Assembly (NCBI RefSeq): GCF_049257235.1
Contig: NZ_JBMMUF010000002.1
Coordinates: 124,001 to 188,000, forward strand
DNA from: Pseudoalteromonas sp049257235
Lineage (GTDB): Bacteria; Pseudomonadota; Gammaproteobacteria; Enterobacterales; Alteromonadaceae
DNA: 64,000 nt
Reading direction: 5' to 3'
The notes beneath the pieces are model-generated. The model made no database searches. It had not been told where the DNA came from and saw nothing but the letters and a program-made list of their open reading frames with translations. Shown piece after piece: positions 34,026 through 43,329 of this stretch (position 1 is its first letter; every line of letters begins with the position of its first letter). A program made the translations under genes and the position numbers.

Positions 34026-34820
34026 ATGTCCATGCGCGTCGCTTTAGGAATTGAATATAACGGTGCTCGCTACAGTGGCTGGCAGCGTCAGTCACATGTA
34101 AGCAGTATCCAACAAGAAATCGAAACCGCTCTGTCGAGAATTTGTAATCATAACGTCGATATCACTTGTGCAGGTCGCACTGATGCGGGTGTTCATGCAA
34201 CTGGTCAGGTGGTGCATTTTGATACTCATGCTGAGCGAGACATGGGGGCGTTTACCTTAGGTATGAATTCGCAGTTACCTGATGACATCGCGGTGCGTTA
34301 CGCGATGCAAACAGATGATGAATTTCATGCTCGTTTTAGCGCAACCGCTAGGCGCTATCGTTACGTCATCTACAATCATCCTTATCGCCCAGGTATATTG
34401 CGCTCTGGAGTCACCCATTATCATCATCCGTTGGATGAAAAACGCATGCAAGCAGCATGTCCTTATATGCTGGGTGAGCAAGACTTTACGTCATTTAGAG
34501 CCGTTCACTGTCAGTCGAACACACCATTTCGTAATATCCATCATCTCAATGTTGAGCGGGTTGGTGATTACATTGTTATAGATATCAAAGCCAATGCGTT
34601 TTTACATCACATGGTGCGTAACATTACTGGTTGTTTGATTGACATTGGTGTTGGTGAACAAGAGCCTGATTGGATGCAGCACCTACTGCAAATCAAAGAC
34701 CGTACTCAAGCCAGCGCAACAGCAAAACCGAATGGCTTGTATTTGGTGGATGTAGATTACCCTGATAAGTGGCAAATTCCATCAACACCGCTTGGGCCAT
34801 TGTTTTTACCCAACAACTAG
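34026..34820 (+). CDS. truA: tRNA pseudouridine(38-40) synthase
   Basis: 264 residues. The TruA core is complete: GIEYNGARYSGWQRQ at the start, the catalytic Asp in CAGRTDAGVHATGQV (near residue 54), the RRYRYVIYN strand and the HHMVRNITG motif. It isomerises uridines 38-40 of the tRNA anticodon arm. Start may be 34026 or the second ATG at 34032; neither has a strong ribosome site. It lies after fimV and before accD, the usual order. Confidence 0.96.
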   Translation: MSMRVALGIEYNGARYSGWQRQSHVSSIQQEIETALSRICNHNVDITCAGRTDAGVHATGQVVHFDTHAERDMGAFTLGMNSQLPDDIAVRYAMQTDDEFHARFSATARRYRYVIYNHPYRPGILRSGVTHYHHPLDEKRMQAACPYMLGEQDFTSFRAVHCQSNTPFRNIHHLNVERVGDYIVIDIKANAFLHHMVRNITGCLIDIGVGEQEPDWMQHLLQIKDRTQASATAKPNGLYLVDVDYPDKWQIPSTPLGPLFLPNN

Positions 34821-34880
34821 GACGTTGGTTTGAACAAGTTTCATACCTCAAAGGTCATCACGTCCCAGACTTTCATGTGC

Positions 34881-34911
34881 AAAAAACAGCCCAATTTAGG
34901 GCTGTTTTTAG
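34881..34911 (+). terminator. Terminator after truA
   Basis: AAAAAACAGCCC - AATTTA - GGGCTGTTTTTAG. Confidence 0.9.
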
Positions 34912-35066
34912 TTAAGTTACCAGTAAAATGCGCGTAATAGCGCACTACACCGACCAGTTTTTTATATCTAAGCAACTAAATTCATGTTTTAATTATGCTA
35001 ATTTATCGGCTAATTTTGGGGTAGTAGAGCTATCCCGCTACTAACAAGCATTTAAGAGAGTTGCAG

Positions 35067-35942
35067 ATGAGCTGGTTAGAAAAAATCTTACCAAAAACAA
35101 CAAAATCTTCGGGCAAGAAAGAGATCCCTGAAGGTGTATGGGCAAAATGTACGTCATGTGATGCCATTCTTTATAAGGCAGAGCTAGAAAAAGCAATGAA
35201 CGTATGCCCTAAGTGTGACCACCACATGCGTATCACAGCGCGTAAGCGTTTAGAGCTATTTTTAGATGACGCAGGTCGCACTGAACTGGGTGCTCAGTTC
35301 GAGCCCCAAGATGTTTTAAAATTCAAAGACTCTAAAAAGTATTCAGACCGTATCAGCGCTGCACAAAAGAGCAGTGGTGAAAAAGACGCCCTGGTTGCGA
35401 TGAAAGGCCAGTTAAAAGGTATTCCAGTTGCAGCAGTGTCATTCGAATTCGCTTACATGGGTGGTTCAATGGGCTCTGTAGTAGGAGCGCGTTTTGTAGA
35501 AGCTGTGAATGTGTGTCTTGAGCACAACATGCCGCTGATTTGTTTCTCTGCATCTGGTGGTGCACGTATGCAAGAAGCACTTATGTCTCTAATGCAGATG
35601 GCAAAAACCAGTGCAGCTTTGGCAAAAATGAGCGAAAAAGGTTTACCATTTATCTCAGTGCTGACAGACCCAACAATGGGTGGTGTTTCTGCGTCATTAG
35701 CGATGCTAGGTGATGTAAACGTTGCTGAACCAAAAGCATTGATTGGTTTTGCTGGCCCGCGTGTAATCGAACAAACCGTTCGTGAAACGCTACCAGATGG
35801 CTTCCAACGTAGTGAGTTTTTGCTTGAGCATGGCGCAATCGACATGATTGTTGACCGTCGTGAAATGCGTGACACGTTAGCGCGCTTAGTTGCCAAGCTA
35901 ATGAACTTGCCTTCTACTGAACAAGAGCATAGAGTAGCGTAA
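35067..35942 (+). CDS. accD: Acetyl-CoA carboxylase carboxyltransferase subunit beta
   Basis: 291 residues from the ATG at 35067 (family start MSWLEKILP; AAGAGAG upstream). The N-terminal zinc ribbon has CTSC and CPKC pairs; the crotonase-fold carboxyltransferase follows with SASGGARMQEALMSLMQM and PTMGGVSASLAMLGD. With AccA it transfers carboxyl from biotin to acetyl-CoA, the first committed step of fatty-acid synthesis. First gene of the accD-folC-dedD-cvpA-purF run, whose short gaps imply an operon. Confidence 0.97.
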   Translation: MSWLEKILPKTTKSSGKKEIPEGVWAKCTSCDAILYKAELEKAMNVCPKCDHHMRITARKRLELFLDDAGRTELGAQFEPQDVLKFKDSKKYSDRISAAQKSSGEKDALVAMKGQLKGIPVAAVSFEFAYMGGSMGSVVGARFVEAVNVCLEHNMPLICFSASGGARMQEALMSLMQMAKTSAALAKMSEKGLPFISVLTDPTMGGVSASLAMLGDVNVAEPKALIGFAGPRVIEQTVRETLPDGFQRSEFLLEHGAIDMIVDRREMRDTLARLVAKLMNLPSTEQEHRVA

Positions 35943-35969
35943 ATTTCTCGGCAATCTAGAAACTTACCT

Positions 35970-37229
35970 ATGTCAGATTCAATACCGAGCCAATCATCTA
36001 GCCTAGATGATTGGCTTTGTTATTTAGAACAACTTCACCCAAGCAATATCGAGATGGGCTTAGAGCGAGTTGAAAAAGTCGCTAAGCAAATAGGTCTTCT
36101 TGATACGCGCAGCAAAATCATTCTTATCGCAGGCACTAACGGCAAGGGTACTACGGCACAATGCCTTGAAAAATTGCTACTTGCACAGGGTTTCAGTGTT
36201 GGAACATACGCATCACCACACCTGATTCGTTACAACGAGCGAGTGCGTATAAATGGCGCTGAGCTTGATGACCAATATCATGTTGATGCTTTTTTTGAGT
36301 TAGAGCAGGGCCGTGGCGATACAGCACTTACGTATTTTGAATACGGCACGCTTGGCGCATTGGCTATTTTCAAGCGCATGGACGTGGATTATGTGCTGTT
36401 AGAAGTTGGTTTAGGAGGGCGCTTTGACGCCACAAACATTGTTGATCCTATCGCCAGTGTGATCACCACGGTTGATTTAGACCACAAAGAATATTTGGGT
36501 GATACGCGTGAATTGGTAGGGTATGACAAAGCTGGGATTTTTCGAGCTGGCATTCCTGCAATAGTGGGGGATCTTGATATTCCGCATACGGTTGTCGACT
36601 ATGGTGAACACATTGATGCGGACCTGTGCTTATCAAAGCGTGATTTCTTCTTCAATGAAGATGAGTTGACCTTTAGTTGGAAAATGGGCGAGTTTGACTT
36701 GTGTTTTGCACAGCCTGCCATTCCTGCACAAAACGCGGCAACCGCGTTAAGTGTGTTGTATAAGCTTGACCTACTGCCAGATGCCACCCTAATTGCCGAC
36801 TGTTTAAAGCAGCTTCATGTTCAGGGACGTTTTCAACAACTCAGCAGTGCACCTTTAGTGTACACCGATGTGGCACATAACCGTGAATCTGCTCGTTTTC
36901 TAGCTAAGCGTTTAAATTCATTTAAGGAACAAGGGTTTACTATCCATGCGGTTGTTGGCATGCTGGCTGATAAAGAACACGGTGACGTGATAGAAGCGAT
37001 GACTGACAGTGTTGATGCATGGCATGTTGCATCATTGCATAACTTTCGCGGCACACAAGCCACAGAGTTGGCAAAAACCTTGAGTCAATATGTTCCAATC
37101 GCTGGCACGTATGATCAAGTAGAAGATGCCATCAAAACAGTGATGCCGCAATTAGGTGAGCAACAGCTTTTGATTATCTTCGGTTCGTTTTACACTGTTG
37201 CACAGGCAATTACATTTTTTAAGAGTTAG
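35970..37229 (+). CDS. folC: Folylpolyglutamate synthase / dihydrofolate synthase
   Basis: 419 residues, Mur-ligase fold. ATP-binding IAGTNGKGTTAQCLE (about 49-63), the folate-site DYVLLEVGLGGRFDATN and the C-terminal domain with VYTDVAHNRES are all present. It makes dihydrofolate and then adds glutamates. It starts 27 bases after accD. Confidence 0.95.
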   Translation: MSDSIPSQSSSLDDWLCYLEQLHPSNIEMGLERVEKVAKQIGLLDTRSKIILIAGTNGKGTTAQCLEKLLLAQGFSVGTYASPHLIRYNERVRINGAELDDQYHVDAFFELEQGRGDTALTYFEYGTLGALAIFKRMDVDYVLLEVGLGGRFDATNIVDPIASVITTVDLDHKEYLGDTRELVGYDKAGIFRAGIPAIVGDLDIPHTVVDYGEHIDADLCLSKRDFFFNEDELTFSWKMGEFDLCFAQPAIPAQNAATALSVLYKLDLLPDATLIADCLKQLHVQGRFQQLSSAPLVYTDVAHNRESARFLAKRLNSFKEQGFTIHAVVGMLADKEHGDVIEAMTDSVDAWHVASLHNFRGTQATELAKTLSQYVPIAGTYDQVEDAIKTVMPQLGEQQLLIIFGSFYTVAQAITFFKS

Positions 37230-37238
37230 GGGCGTTAC

Positions 37239-37883
37239 GTGAACTCAGGGTTTGTTAATCGTTTAGTTGGTACAACCATCGTTGTTGTAGCGGCGATTGT
37301 GTTTATTCCCAATATCTTAGACGGCGACAAGGTGCGCTACAAAGAGGGGTTCAAAGCGATTCCTGAGCGTCCTGAGTTCAAGTCCATCGACTTACAAGAA
37401 GCGTTGTCACAAAAGGCAGAGCAAGCGTCTTTGCCTAAAGATCCTAAGGTTGAAGAAATCAGCGCGGATGACGACCAGTTAGACACAGCTACACAAGAGT
37501 CTGTACCTGAACAACAAAGCGAGACGTCAGAGGTGGCCCTCGATAGCGCTAATACCCCTCAAGAGTCTCAAAACGTTACTGTGTCGACTATGGTGCCTGC
37601 TGAACCTCTTGAACGAGCACCGCAAAGCAATTTGCAAGAAATGGCATATGTGGTGCAACTTGGTGCTTTTTCTCGTCAAGGTAGCGTAGACGCACTGACC
37701 AAAAAGCTTAAAGAAAATGGTTTTACCGTGTTTACTCGTAAGGTACAAACGCCTAATGGCTCTTTGACTAAGGTTTTGGTCGGTCCAGAGCTTGATAAAG
37801 CGAAGTTAGAGCAGCAACTTCCCCAGTTACAAAAGCTGACTAATTTAAAAGGACGAATCACACAGTTTCAAGTGACAAAATGA
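37239..37883 (+). CDS. dedD: SPOR-domain division protein DedD
   Basis: 214 residues starting with GTG, 9 bases after folC, with AGGGG upstream. One membrane helix (about 7-26, LVGTTIVVVAAIVFIPNIL), an acidic Gln/Glu-rich linker (about 60-125) and a SPOR domain (about 132-212, YVVQLGAFSRQGSVDALTKK) that binds denuded glycan at the septum. It supports cell constriction. Operon position is the conserved one. Confidence 0.92.
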   Translation: MNSGFVNRLVGTTIVVVAAIVFIPNILDGDKVRYKEGFKAIPERPEFKSIDLQEALSQKAEQASLPKDPKVEEISADDDQLDTATQESVPEQQSETSEVALDSANTPQESQNVTVSTMVPAEPLERAPQSNLQEMAYVVQLGAFSRQGSVDALTKKLKENGFTVFTRKVQTPNGSLTKVLVGPELDKAKLEQQLPQLQKLTNLKGRITQFQVTK

Positions 37884-37943
37884 TCTGGTATTTAACGTCT
37901 TGCTCCGATAGAATGCGCCCCAAACTAATGACAAGTGGTTATT

Positions 37944-38438
37944 ATGATCTGGGTTGATTACGCCATTGCCGGCATTATTGCACTGTCTACCATTATTGGC
38001 TTGGTGCGAGGCTTTGTTAAAGAGTCTATGTCACTCGCCGTTTGGGCCGCCGCGTTTTTTGTATCCAGTATCTTTTACCCTTATTTAGCATCCTACCTAA
38101 CTAATATTTCTGAACCCCTTTTACGAAATGCAGCAGCGATAGCCATACTATTCTTCTCTACGCTGCTATTAGGTGGGTTATTAAACTACATCCTTGGTGA
38201 ACTCGTTGAACGTACGGGTTTGTCGGGCACAGATCGCGTATTTGGAATCGTGTTCGGTGCTCTCAGAGGGGTGTTGGTCGTTAGTGCAATCCTGTTCTTC
38301 CTAGACGCTTTCACCTCAGCCCCTAATACAAATTGGTGGAGCGCCTCTAGACTAATCCCTGAATTTGGCTTTGTGATCGAGTGGTTCTTTGACTACCTTG
38401 AGAGCAATTCAAGCTTTTTAAATTCAGCTAACCGTTAA
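37944..38438 (+). CDS. cvpA: CvpA family inner-membrane protein
   Basis: 164 residues from the ATG at 37944; a GTG three codons earlier is in frame. Four membrane helices with the family start WVDYAIAGIIALSTIIGLVRGF and the conserved GxxDRxxG-type loop (SGTDRVFGIVFGALRG). First known for colicin V production; the basic role is still unclear. It is directly before purF, as in E. coli. Confidence 0.93.
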   Translation: MIWVDYAIAGIIALSTIIGLVRGFVKESMSLAVWAAAFFVSSIFYPYLASYLTNISEPLLRNAAAIAILFFSTLLLGGLLNYILGELVERTGLSGTDRVFGIVFGALRGVLVVSAILFFLDAFTSAPNTNWWSASRLIPEFGFVIEWFFDYLESNSSFLNSANR

Positions 38439-38455
38439 TCGGCGAGGAAAATTTA

Positions 38456-39970
38456 ATGTGTGGTATCGTAGGTATAGTCGGAACATCGCCAGTTAATCAG
38501 GCGTTATATGACGGCTTAACTGTTTTGCAACACCGCGGCCAAGACGCGGCGGGTATTATTACTATTGAAGATAATACCTTCAGCTTGCGTAAGGCAAACG
38601 GTCTTGTTAAGGATGTATTCCATACAAGACACATGAAGCGCTTACAGGGTAATATTGGCCTTGGTCACGTGCGCTACCCAACTGCAGGAACGTCAAGTTC
38701 AGCAGAAGCACAGCCTTTTTATGTAAACTCTCCGTTTGGTATTGCAATGGCACACAATGGTAACTTAACCAATGCCGAGCAATTAAAACAGCAGCTGTTT
38801 ACTGAGGCTCGTCGCCACGTAAACACCAACTCTGATTCAGAGATTTTGCTAAACATTCTTGCTCATGAGTTGTGTAAGTCAGGCAAGATGCACTTAGAGC
38901 CTGAAGATATCTTTGCTGCTATCTCAGAAGTAAACTCTAAAGTGGTAGGTGGTTATGCGACAATCGCAATGATCATTGGCCATGGTATGGTGGCATTTCG
39001 TGACCCACATGGTATCCGCCCGCTTATTTTTGGTAAGCGTGAGACCGAAAACGGTACTGAATACATGTTCTCTTCTGAAAGCGTAGCGCTTGATGCTGAT
39101 GGCTTTGAAGTGATCCGTGATGTAGCGCCAGGTGAGGTGATTTACGTCACTGAAGATGGTCAATTGTTTGCGCAATTATGTGCAGATAAGTCAGTGTACA
39201 ATCCATGCCTTTTTGAATTCGTGTATTTTGCTCGTCCAGATTCAACCATCGATAATATGTCGGTTTACGCAACACGCGTGAATATGGGTACTAAGCTGGG
39301 TGAAAAAATTGCTCGCGAATGGGCTGATAAAGACATCGACGTGGTTATTCCAATTCCTGAGACATCATGTGATATCGCCCTAGAGATTGCCTCTGTACTT
39401 GATTTGCCATATCGCCAAGGTTTTGTGAAGAACCGCTACATTGGCCGTACCTTCATCATGCCAGGCCAAGAAATGCGCAAAAAGTCAGTGCGTCGTAAAC
39501 TAAACGCTATTTCGCGCGAATTCCAAGGCAAGAATGTGTTGTTAGTTGATGATTCAATTGTACGTGGTACCACATCAGCGCAAATAGTTGAGATGGCACG
39601 TGAAGCCGGTGCGAAGAATGTATACTTTGCATCAGCAGCACCTGAAGTTCGTTTCCCGAATGTGTATGGTATCGACATGCCGTCAGCTGCAGAGTTGATT
39701 GCGCATGGCCGTGAAGTTGAAGACATCAACGCAAGTATTGGTGCTGATGGCTTAATTTATCAATCGCTTAGCGATTTGGTAGCGGCTGTGTCACAAGAAA
39801 ACCCTGAAATCACACGTTTTGAAACATCCGTATTTGACGGTAACTATGTAACAGGTGACATCAACCAAGATTATTTGAATCGTATTGATGAGTTACGTAA
39901 TGATTCTGCAAAGTCGGGTCGTGAGAAGGCAATGTCGGCAAACTTGGAAATCCATAACCAAGACGACTGA
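38456..39970 (+). CDS. purF: Amidophosphoribosyltransferase
   Basis: 504 residues. The N terminus MCGIVGIVG exposes the glutaminase nucleophile Cys2 after Met removal; the Ntn glutamine amidotransferase has LGHVRYPTAG and AHNGNLTNA. The phosphoribosyltransferase domain has the PRPP loop VLLVDDSIVRGTTS. It does the first committed step of purine synthesis. GAGGAAA precedes the ATG and a terminator follows. Confidence 0.98.
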   Translation: MCGIVGIVGTSPVNQALYDGLTVLQHRGQDAAGIITIEDNTFSLRKANGLVKDVFHTRHMKRLQGNIGLGHVRYPTAGTSSSAEAQPFYVNSPFGIAMAHNGNLTNAEQLKQQLFTEARRHVNTNSDSEILLNILAHELCKSGKMHLEPEDIFAAISEVNSKVVGGYATIAMIIGHGMVAFRDPHGIRPLIFGKRETENGTEYMFSSESVALDADGFEVIRDVAPGEVIYVTEDGQLFAQLCADKSVYNPCLFEFVYFARPDSTIDNMSVYATRVNMGTKLGEKIAREWADKDIDVVIPIPETSCDIALEIASVLDLPYRQGFVKNRYIGRTFIMPGQEMRKKSVRRKLNAISREFQGKNVLLVDDSIVRGTTSAQIVEMAREAGAKNVYFASAAPEVRFPNVYGIDMPSAAELIAHGREVEDINASIGADGLIYQSLSDLVAAVSQENPEITRFETSVFDGNYVTGDINQDYLNRIDELRNDSAKSGREKAMSANLEIHNQDD

Positions 39971-39983
39971 TCCACATCTGACG

Positions 39984-40012
39984 AAAAAAAGGCCGCAACA
40001 GCGGCCTTTTTT
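39984..40012 (+). terminator. Terminator after purF
   Basis: AAAAAAAGGCCGC - AACA - GCGGCCTTTTTT; A and T flanks allow it to serve the convergent Yip1-type gene as well. Confidence 0.92.
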
Positions 40013-40029
40013 GTGTTTATTTGCTTTGG

Positions 40030-40629
40030 TTAGCTAAAAACGGGGGATACGATACCATTTGTCCAAAGAATCGCTGTAGCAGCGAGGATAATGACCAGTA
40101 GGACCAAACCACATGTGACCACAGAGCTTGCATAAATGAAGCCGCGCTCATATGGAATATGCATTAAAATTGGCACGCCGGTGTAGAGTAAATACACAGA
40201 GTAACTCAGCGCGACTAAACCAACACACACGATAAACCATAAGGTAGGGTAGAAGGCTGCAAATGCTGCCATGAACACTGGAGTTGAGGTGTACGCGGCA
40301 AGTTCTAAGGTTTGGGTAAATGAAGGCTCTGCACCAAAGGTTTTAGCCATCCAATGTGCCAAATATGACAGTGCAAAAACTCCTGCAATTAATGCGATGT
40401 ACATAGCAACAGCGATCATAATTGCGCTGTCGTGAGTAAGGTAAACGGGATCGCCAGCACCAATACTCCACCCTAAATGAACGGCAGAGTAATAACCCAT
40501 AGCGCTTGGGATCAAGGCGATAAGTAGGATGTGCGATAGACTGTATAGTAAACTTTCGTGGCGATTATCAATCGTTTGCCACTCTTCCAATGGGTGAGCG
40601 TATAAGCCCCAAATGTGATTTAAAATCAT
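40030..40629 (-). CDS. Yip1-family inner-membrane protein
   Basis: 199 residues from the ATG at 40629, which has AGGGGCAT upstream. A short N-terminal motif LYAHPLEEWQTI, seen in bacterial Yip1/DUF1282 proteins, precedes five hydrophobic helices (about 30-52, 67-90, 105-128, 130-150, 165-190). No catalytic motif is visible and the function is unknown. It is convergent with purF and divergent from miaE. Confidence 0.85.
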   Translation of the reverse strand: MILNHIWGLYAHPLEEWQTIDNRHESLLYSLSHILLIALIPSAMGYYSAVHLGWSIGAGDPVYLTHDSAIMIAVAMYIALIAGVFALSYLAHWMAKTFGAEPSFTQTLELAAYTSTPVFMAAFAAFYPTLWFIVCVGLVALSYSVYLLYTGVPILMHIPYERGFIYASSVVTCGLVLLVIILAATAILWTNGIVSPVFS

Positions 40630-40712
40630 AGTATGCCCCTTAATTAAACTGGTTGTTTTGGCTGTATTATTTTTCACCAGCACCTATTAATTTATTGTTC
40701 AGAGGATGAGTT

Positions 40713-41552
40713 TTGTCAAGAAAGTCCCGCAACCGTACAAATGTGATAAAATGTGGCCTAACAGCACCTGAACTACACGATTTTATGCTAGCGAAGTATC
40801 AAGATTTACTGGCCCCCATTTACGCTTTTTTACAATGCCAAACACCACAAAATTGGGTGAAAGAGGCGAAAAAGCCAGATAATTTGCGAATTATCCTAAC
40901 AGACCACCTTATTTGTGAGCTCAAAGCAGCACAAAGTGCGATGTATCTGATTCGCCGTTATGCGGTTGATGAACAAAGCGGTGAGGCGCTATTGCAGTGG
41001 CTAAAGCCCTATGAAGACTTCACTTACAGGCAAGTAGGCGATTGGCGCGATTTGGCCGATCACAACCGTTTGAATAAATCGATGATCCCAAAATCAAGTG
41101 CACCTTATGGACAAGATTTAATTGATAAAATGGTGCTGCTAATCAAAGAAGAGTTACATCACTTTTATCAGGTGCTTGAAATCATGCAAGAGTGCGGTAT
41201 CGAGTATGACAAAATTACCTCAAGTCGATATGCCAAAGGTTTGCTTCGTCACGTACGCACTTATGAACCACAAGCGCTAATCGATAAGCTCATTTGTGGA
41301 GCCTATATTGAAGCCCGTTCATGTGAACGGTTTGCGATGCTTGCTCCGCATGTTGATAATCGCCTTGGCGAATTTTATGTGTCTTTGCTGCGCTCAGAAG
41401 CCCGTCATTATCAGGACTACTTAACACTTGCTCAAGACATCGCAGGTGAAGATATCAGCGAACGTGTTGCCTTTTTTGGTGAGGTTGAGGCAGAGCTGAT
41501 CACCAGCGCAGATGAAGACTTCAAGTTTCACTCTGGCTCGCCAATCACCTAG
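40713..41552 (+). CDS. miaE: tRNA 2-methylthio-N6-isopentenyladenosine-37 hydroxylase MiaE
   Basis: 279 residues. The four-helix di-iron site is visible as LICELKAAQ, KEELHHFYQV, IEARSCERF and SEARHYQDY, which supply the Glu and His ligands. It hydroxylates ms2i6A at tRNA position 37 with oxygen. The start is an unusual TTG: an in-frame TGA lies two codons before it, no ATG is available until well inside the fold, and AGAGGA sits 6 bases upstream. I am confident of the family, fairly confident of the start. Confidence 0.93.
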   Translation: MSRKSRNRTNVIKCGLTAPELHDFMLAKYQDLLAPIYAFLQCQTPQNWVKEAKKPDNLRIILTDHLICELKAAQSAMYLIRRYAVDEQSGEALLQWLKPYEDFTYRQVGDWRDLADHNRLNKSMIPKSSAPYGQDLIDKMVLLIKEELHHFYQVLEIMQECGIEYDKITSSRYAKGLLRHVRTYEPQALIDKLICGAYIEARSCERFAMLAPHVDNRLGEFYVSLLRSEARHYQDYLTLAQDIAGEDISERVAFFGEVEAELITSADEDFKFHSGSPIT

Positions 41553-42262
41553 CGATAGATAAACTGTATCCCGGCGACATATCGTCGTTTTCTTGCTTCA
41601 GATGTGTCGGCGGCAGATGAGTATACCTTTATACCGATAATCGTTGAGTCGATGACCACTGTTGTCGTCTCACCAACTTCAAATTTGCCTACTTTTTTAT
41701 TTACCTCACCCTCTTGCCAGCGTAATAACTGCAACAGTGGTGAACCTTTGCTCCCGCCCCATTGCGTACCCGCTATACCGGTAACACTGGTCACTTGGTT
41801 TAGATTCATAATATCACCGTAGGCATTTTGGTCGGTTGGGTTTTGACCCCCACCTGTGCCACCAGCAAGTAGCTCTTTGGTATTTGCATCATATATACCG
41901 TCAATTACTGCACTGCCTTGGAAAGAAATGGCTGGGTGGAGCTCTAACGCTATTTCATCGACAAAGGATGTTTCTCTTCCAATGACCGCGCTTTTACGAG
42001 AGGCGACCATTGTCACTATTGTGTCGTCAGACTCAATGCCTTGGTAAGACGCTCTCAATGGCGTGTTGTAGCCTTCGATAAAGTTGGTAGCAGTGACATA
42101 GCCGCTGACGAGACTAATATTATCGTCAAAAATCCAAATACATTGCTCTGTGACATCATAGGATGAGTTATCTGAATAGTAGGCCGTAGCTCTGATCTGC
42201 ACGCCATAGCTGTCAGTGACGATTACCTCGTCGGTATTTAAAGTAATTTTGCTGCTCTTCTT
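41549..42262 (-). pseudogene. 3' remnant of a bacterial Ig-like (Big_2) surface protein gene
   Basis: The open frame has no start with a ribosome site and begins inside a domain: ITLNTDEVIVTDS, then IRATAYYSDNSSYDVTEQC, the typical Big_2 strand pattern. A Gly-rich turn (GGTGGGQNPTDQNA) leads to a beta-rich C-terminal domain ending VAGIQFIYR, which faintly recalls lectin-type endings. It abuts, out of frame, the 5' part of a different gene, so it is the tail of a longer protein whose front is gone. Its stop lies across the miaE stop. Confidence 0.7.
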
Positions 42263-42506
42263 TTGCCTGCTTCAAAGCGCGTGTCCAAACGGTAAAGTCA
42301 AACTCTACGCTAATGTCTTGGGTTGCAAACGTGTCTCTTACGATGTGGGCCATCCAACCATTGTGTGCTAGGGAGGGGCCGAAATAAGGAGGGAAGGGCT
42401 CTGAAACAATGCGCACGTGTTGCTTGTTAGTCGCGAATACATGCGCACTAGATACAGCGAACAGCAGGCAAACAAACAGCACACGCAAAATAGGTATTCC
42501 CAACAA
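42213..42506 (-). pseudogene. 5' remnant of a family-3 solute-binding protein gene
   Basis: The frame encodes a signal peptide (LFVCLLFAVSSAHVFA) and the first strand and helix of a family-3 binding protein (VRIVSEPFPPYFGP, then FDFTVWTRALKQAKEEQ). At the point where homologues continue with a G-V-D-G-V/I-type strand, the sequence changes into an unrelated frame and ends after 97 codons. A TATAAT box on the minus strand at 42521-42526 may be its old promoter. The start codon is uncertain (TTG near 42506 or slightly inside). Confidence 0.72.
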
Positions 42507-42539
42507 ACACGGATGTTTGGATTATAGTCGAGTGGATGA

Positions 42540-43280
42540 CTATGTGAATAACAGTTCTTGGTTGAGCTCGCCATGACACAGAGTTATACCGTGCTCATTG
42601 GCAATAATGTAAGAACTTTGCGTGTACCAATCGCCCAATACGATACGAATCTTGCCATCATGTTGATGATGAATTGCAGGGCGGTGGGTGTGCCCGTGAA
42701 TCATCAATGAAACGTGATGCTCTGCAAATGTTTTATCCACTGAGCTTTGCTCAACATCGAGAATTTCAGCGCGTTTGTTGGCTTGGCTTTGTTTGCTTTT
42801 AATACGTGCATTACGGGCAACTCGACGACGATACCACAACGGCATTGCGAGCATCAGACGAGGCCACCACCACCCGCGGGACTTTTTGCGGAACTTTTGA
42901 TATTCCACGTCTTGCGTACACATCTCGTCGCCATGCAAAAGTAATACTCTTTGACCATAGAGCTCAATCACACATTGCTCATCAAGCAATGTCATTCCTG
43001 CACGCTCAGCGTACTTTTTGCCAATAAGAAAATCACGATTGCCATGAATAAAATACACACCTATACCACGTTCACTAATTTCCTTAAGGCGTTTTGCTAC
43101 ATCATCGCTCAATGCGTCGTTGGCATCATCTCCAACCCAGACCTCAAAGAAATCGCCGAGAATATAAAGCGCGTCAACCTCGTCATTGATGTGCGTGTCG
43201 AGAAAGGTAAAAAAGGCAGTCGTGATTTCTGGATAGGCAGCACTGAGGTGCAAGTCAGAGATAAAAAGCGTGTTTTTCAT
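42540..43280 (-). CDS. lpxH: UDP-2,3-diacylglucosamine diphosphatase
   Basis: 246 residues from the ATG at 43280 (MKNTLFISDLHLS; the frame continues upstream without support). Calcineurin-like phosphoesterase with the metal motifs FISDLHLS, YILGDFFEVWVGDD, GNRDFL, LLLHGDEMC and MIHGHTHRP. It makes lipid X in lipid A synthesis. ppiB lies 49 bases upstream on the same strand, forming the common ppiB-lpxH pair. Confidence 0.96.
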   Translation of the reverse strand: MKNTLFISDLHLSAAYPEITTAFFTFLDTHINDEVDALYILGDFFEVWVGDDANDALSDDVAKRLKEISERGIGVYFIHGNRDFLIGKKYAERAGMTLLDEQCVIELYGQRVLLLHGDEMCTQDVEYQKFRKKSRGWWWPRLMLAMPLWYRRRVARNARIKSKQSQANKRAEILDVEQSSVDKTFAEHHVSLMIHGHTHRPAIHHQHDGKIRIVLGDWYTQSSYIIANEHGITLCHGELNQELLFT

Positions 43281-43329
43281 GGTGTCCTTGGCAATAAAAA
43301 AGCGCGGACTCACCGCGCTCAGTTACTTA

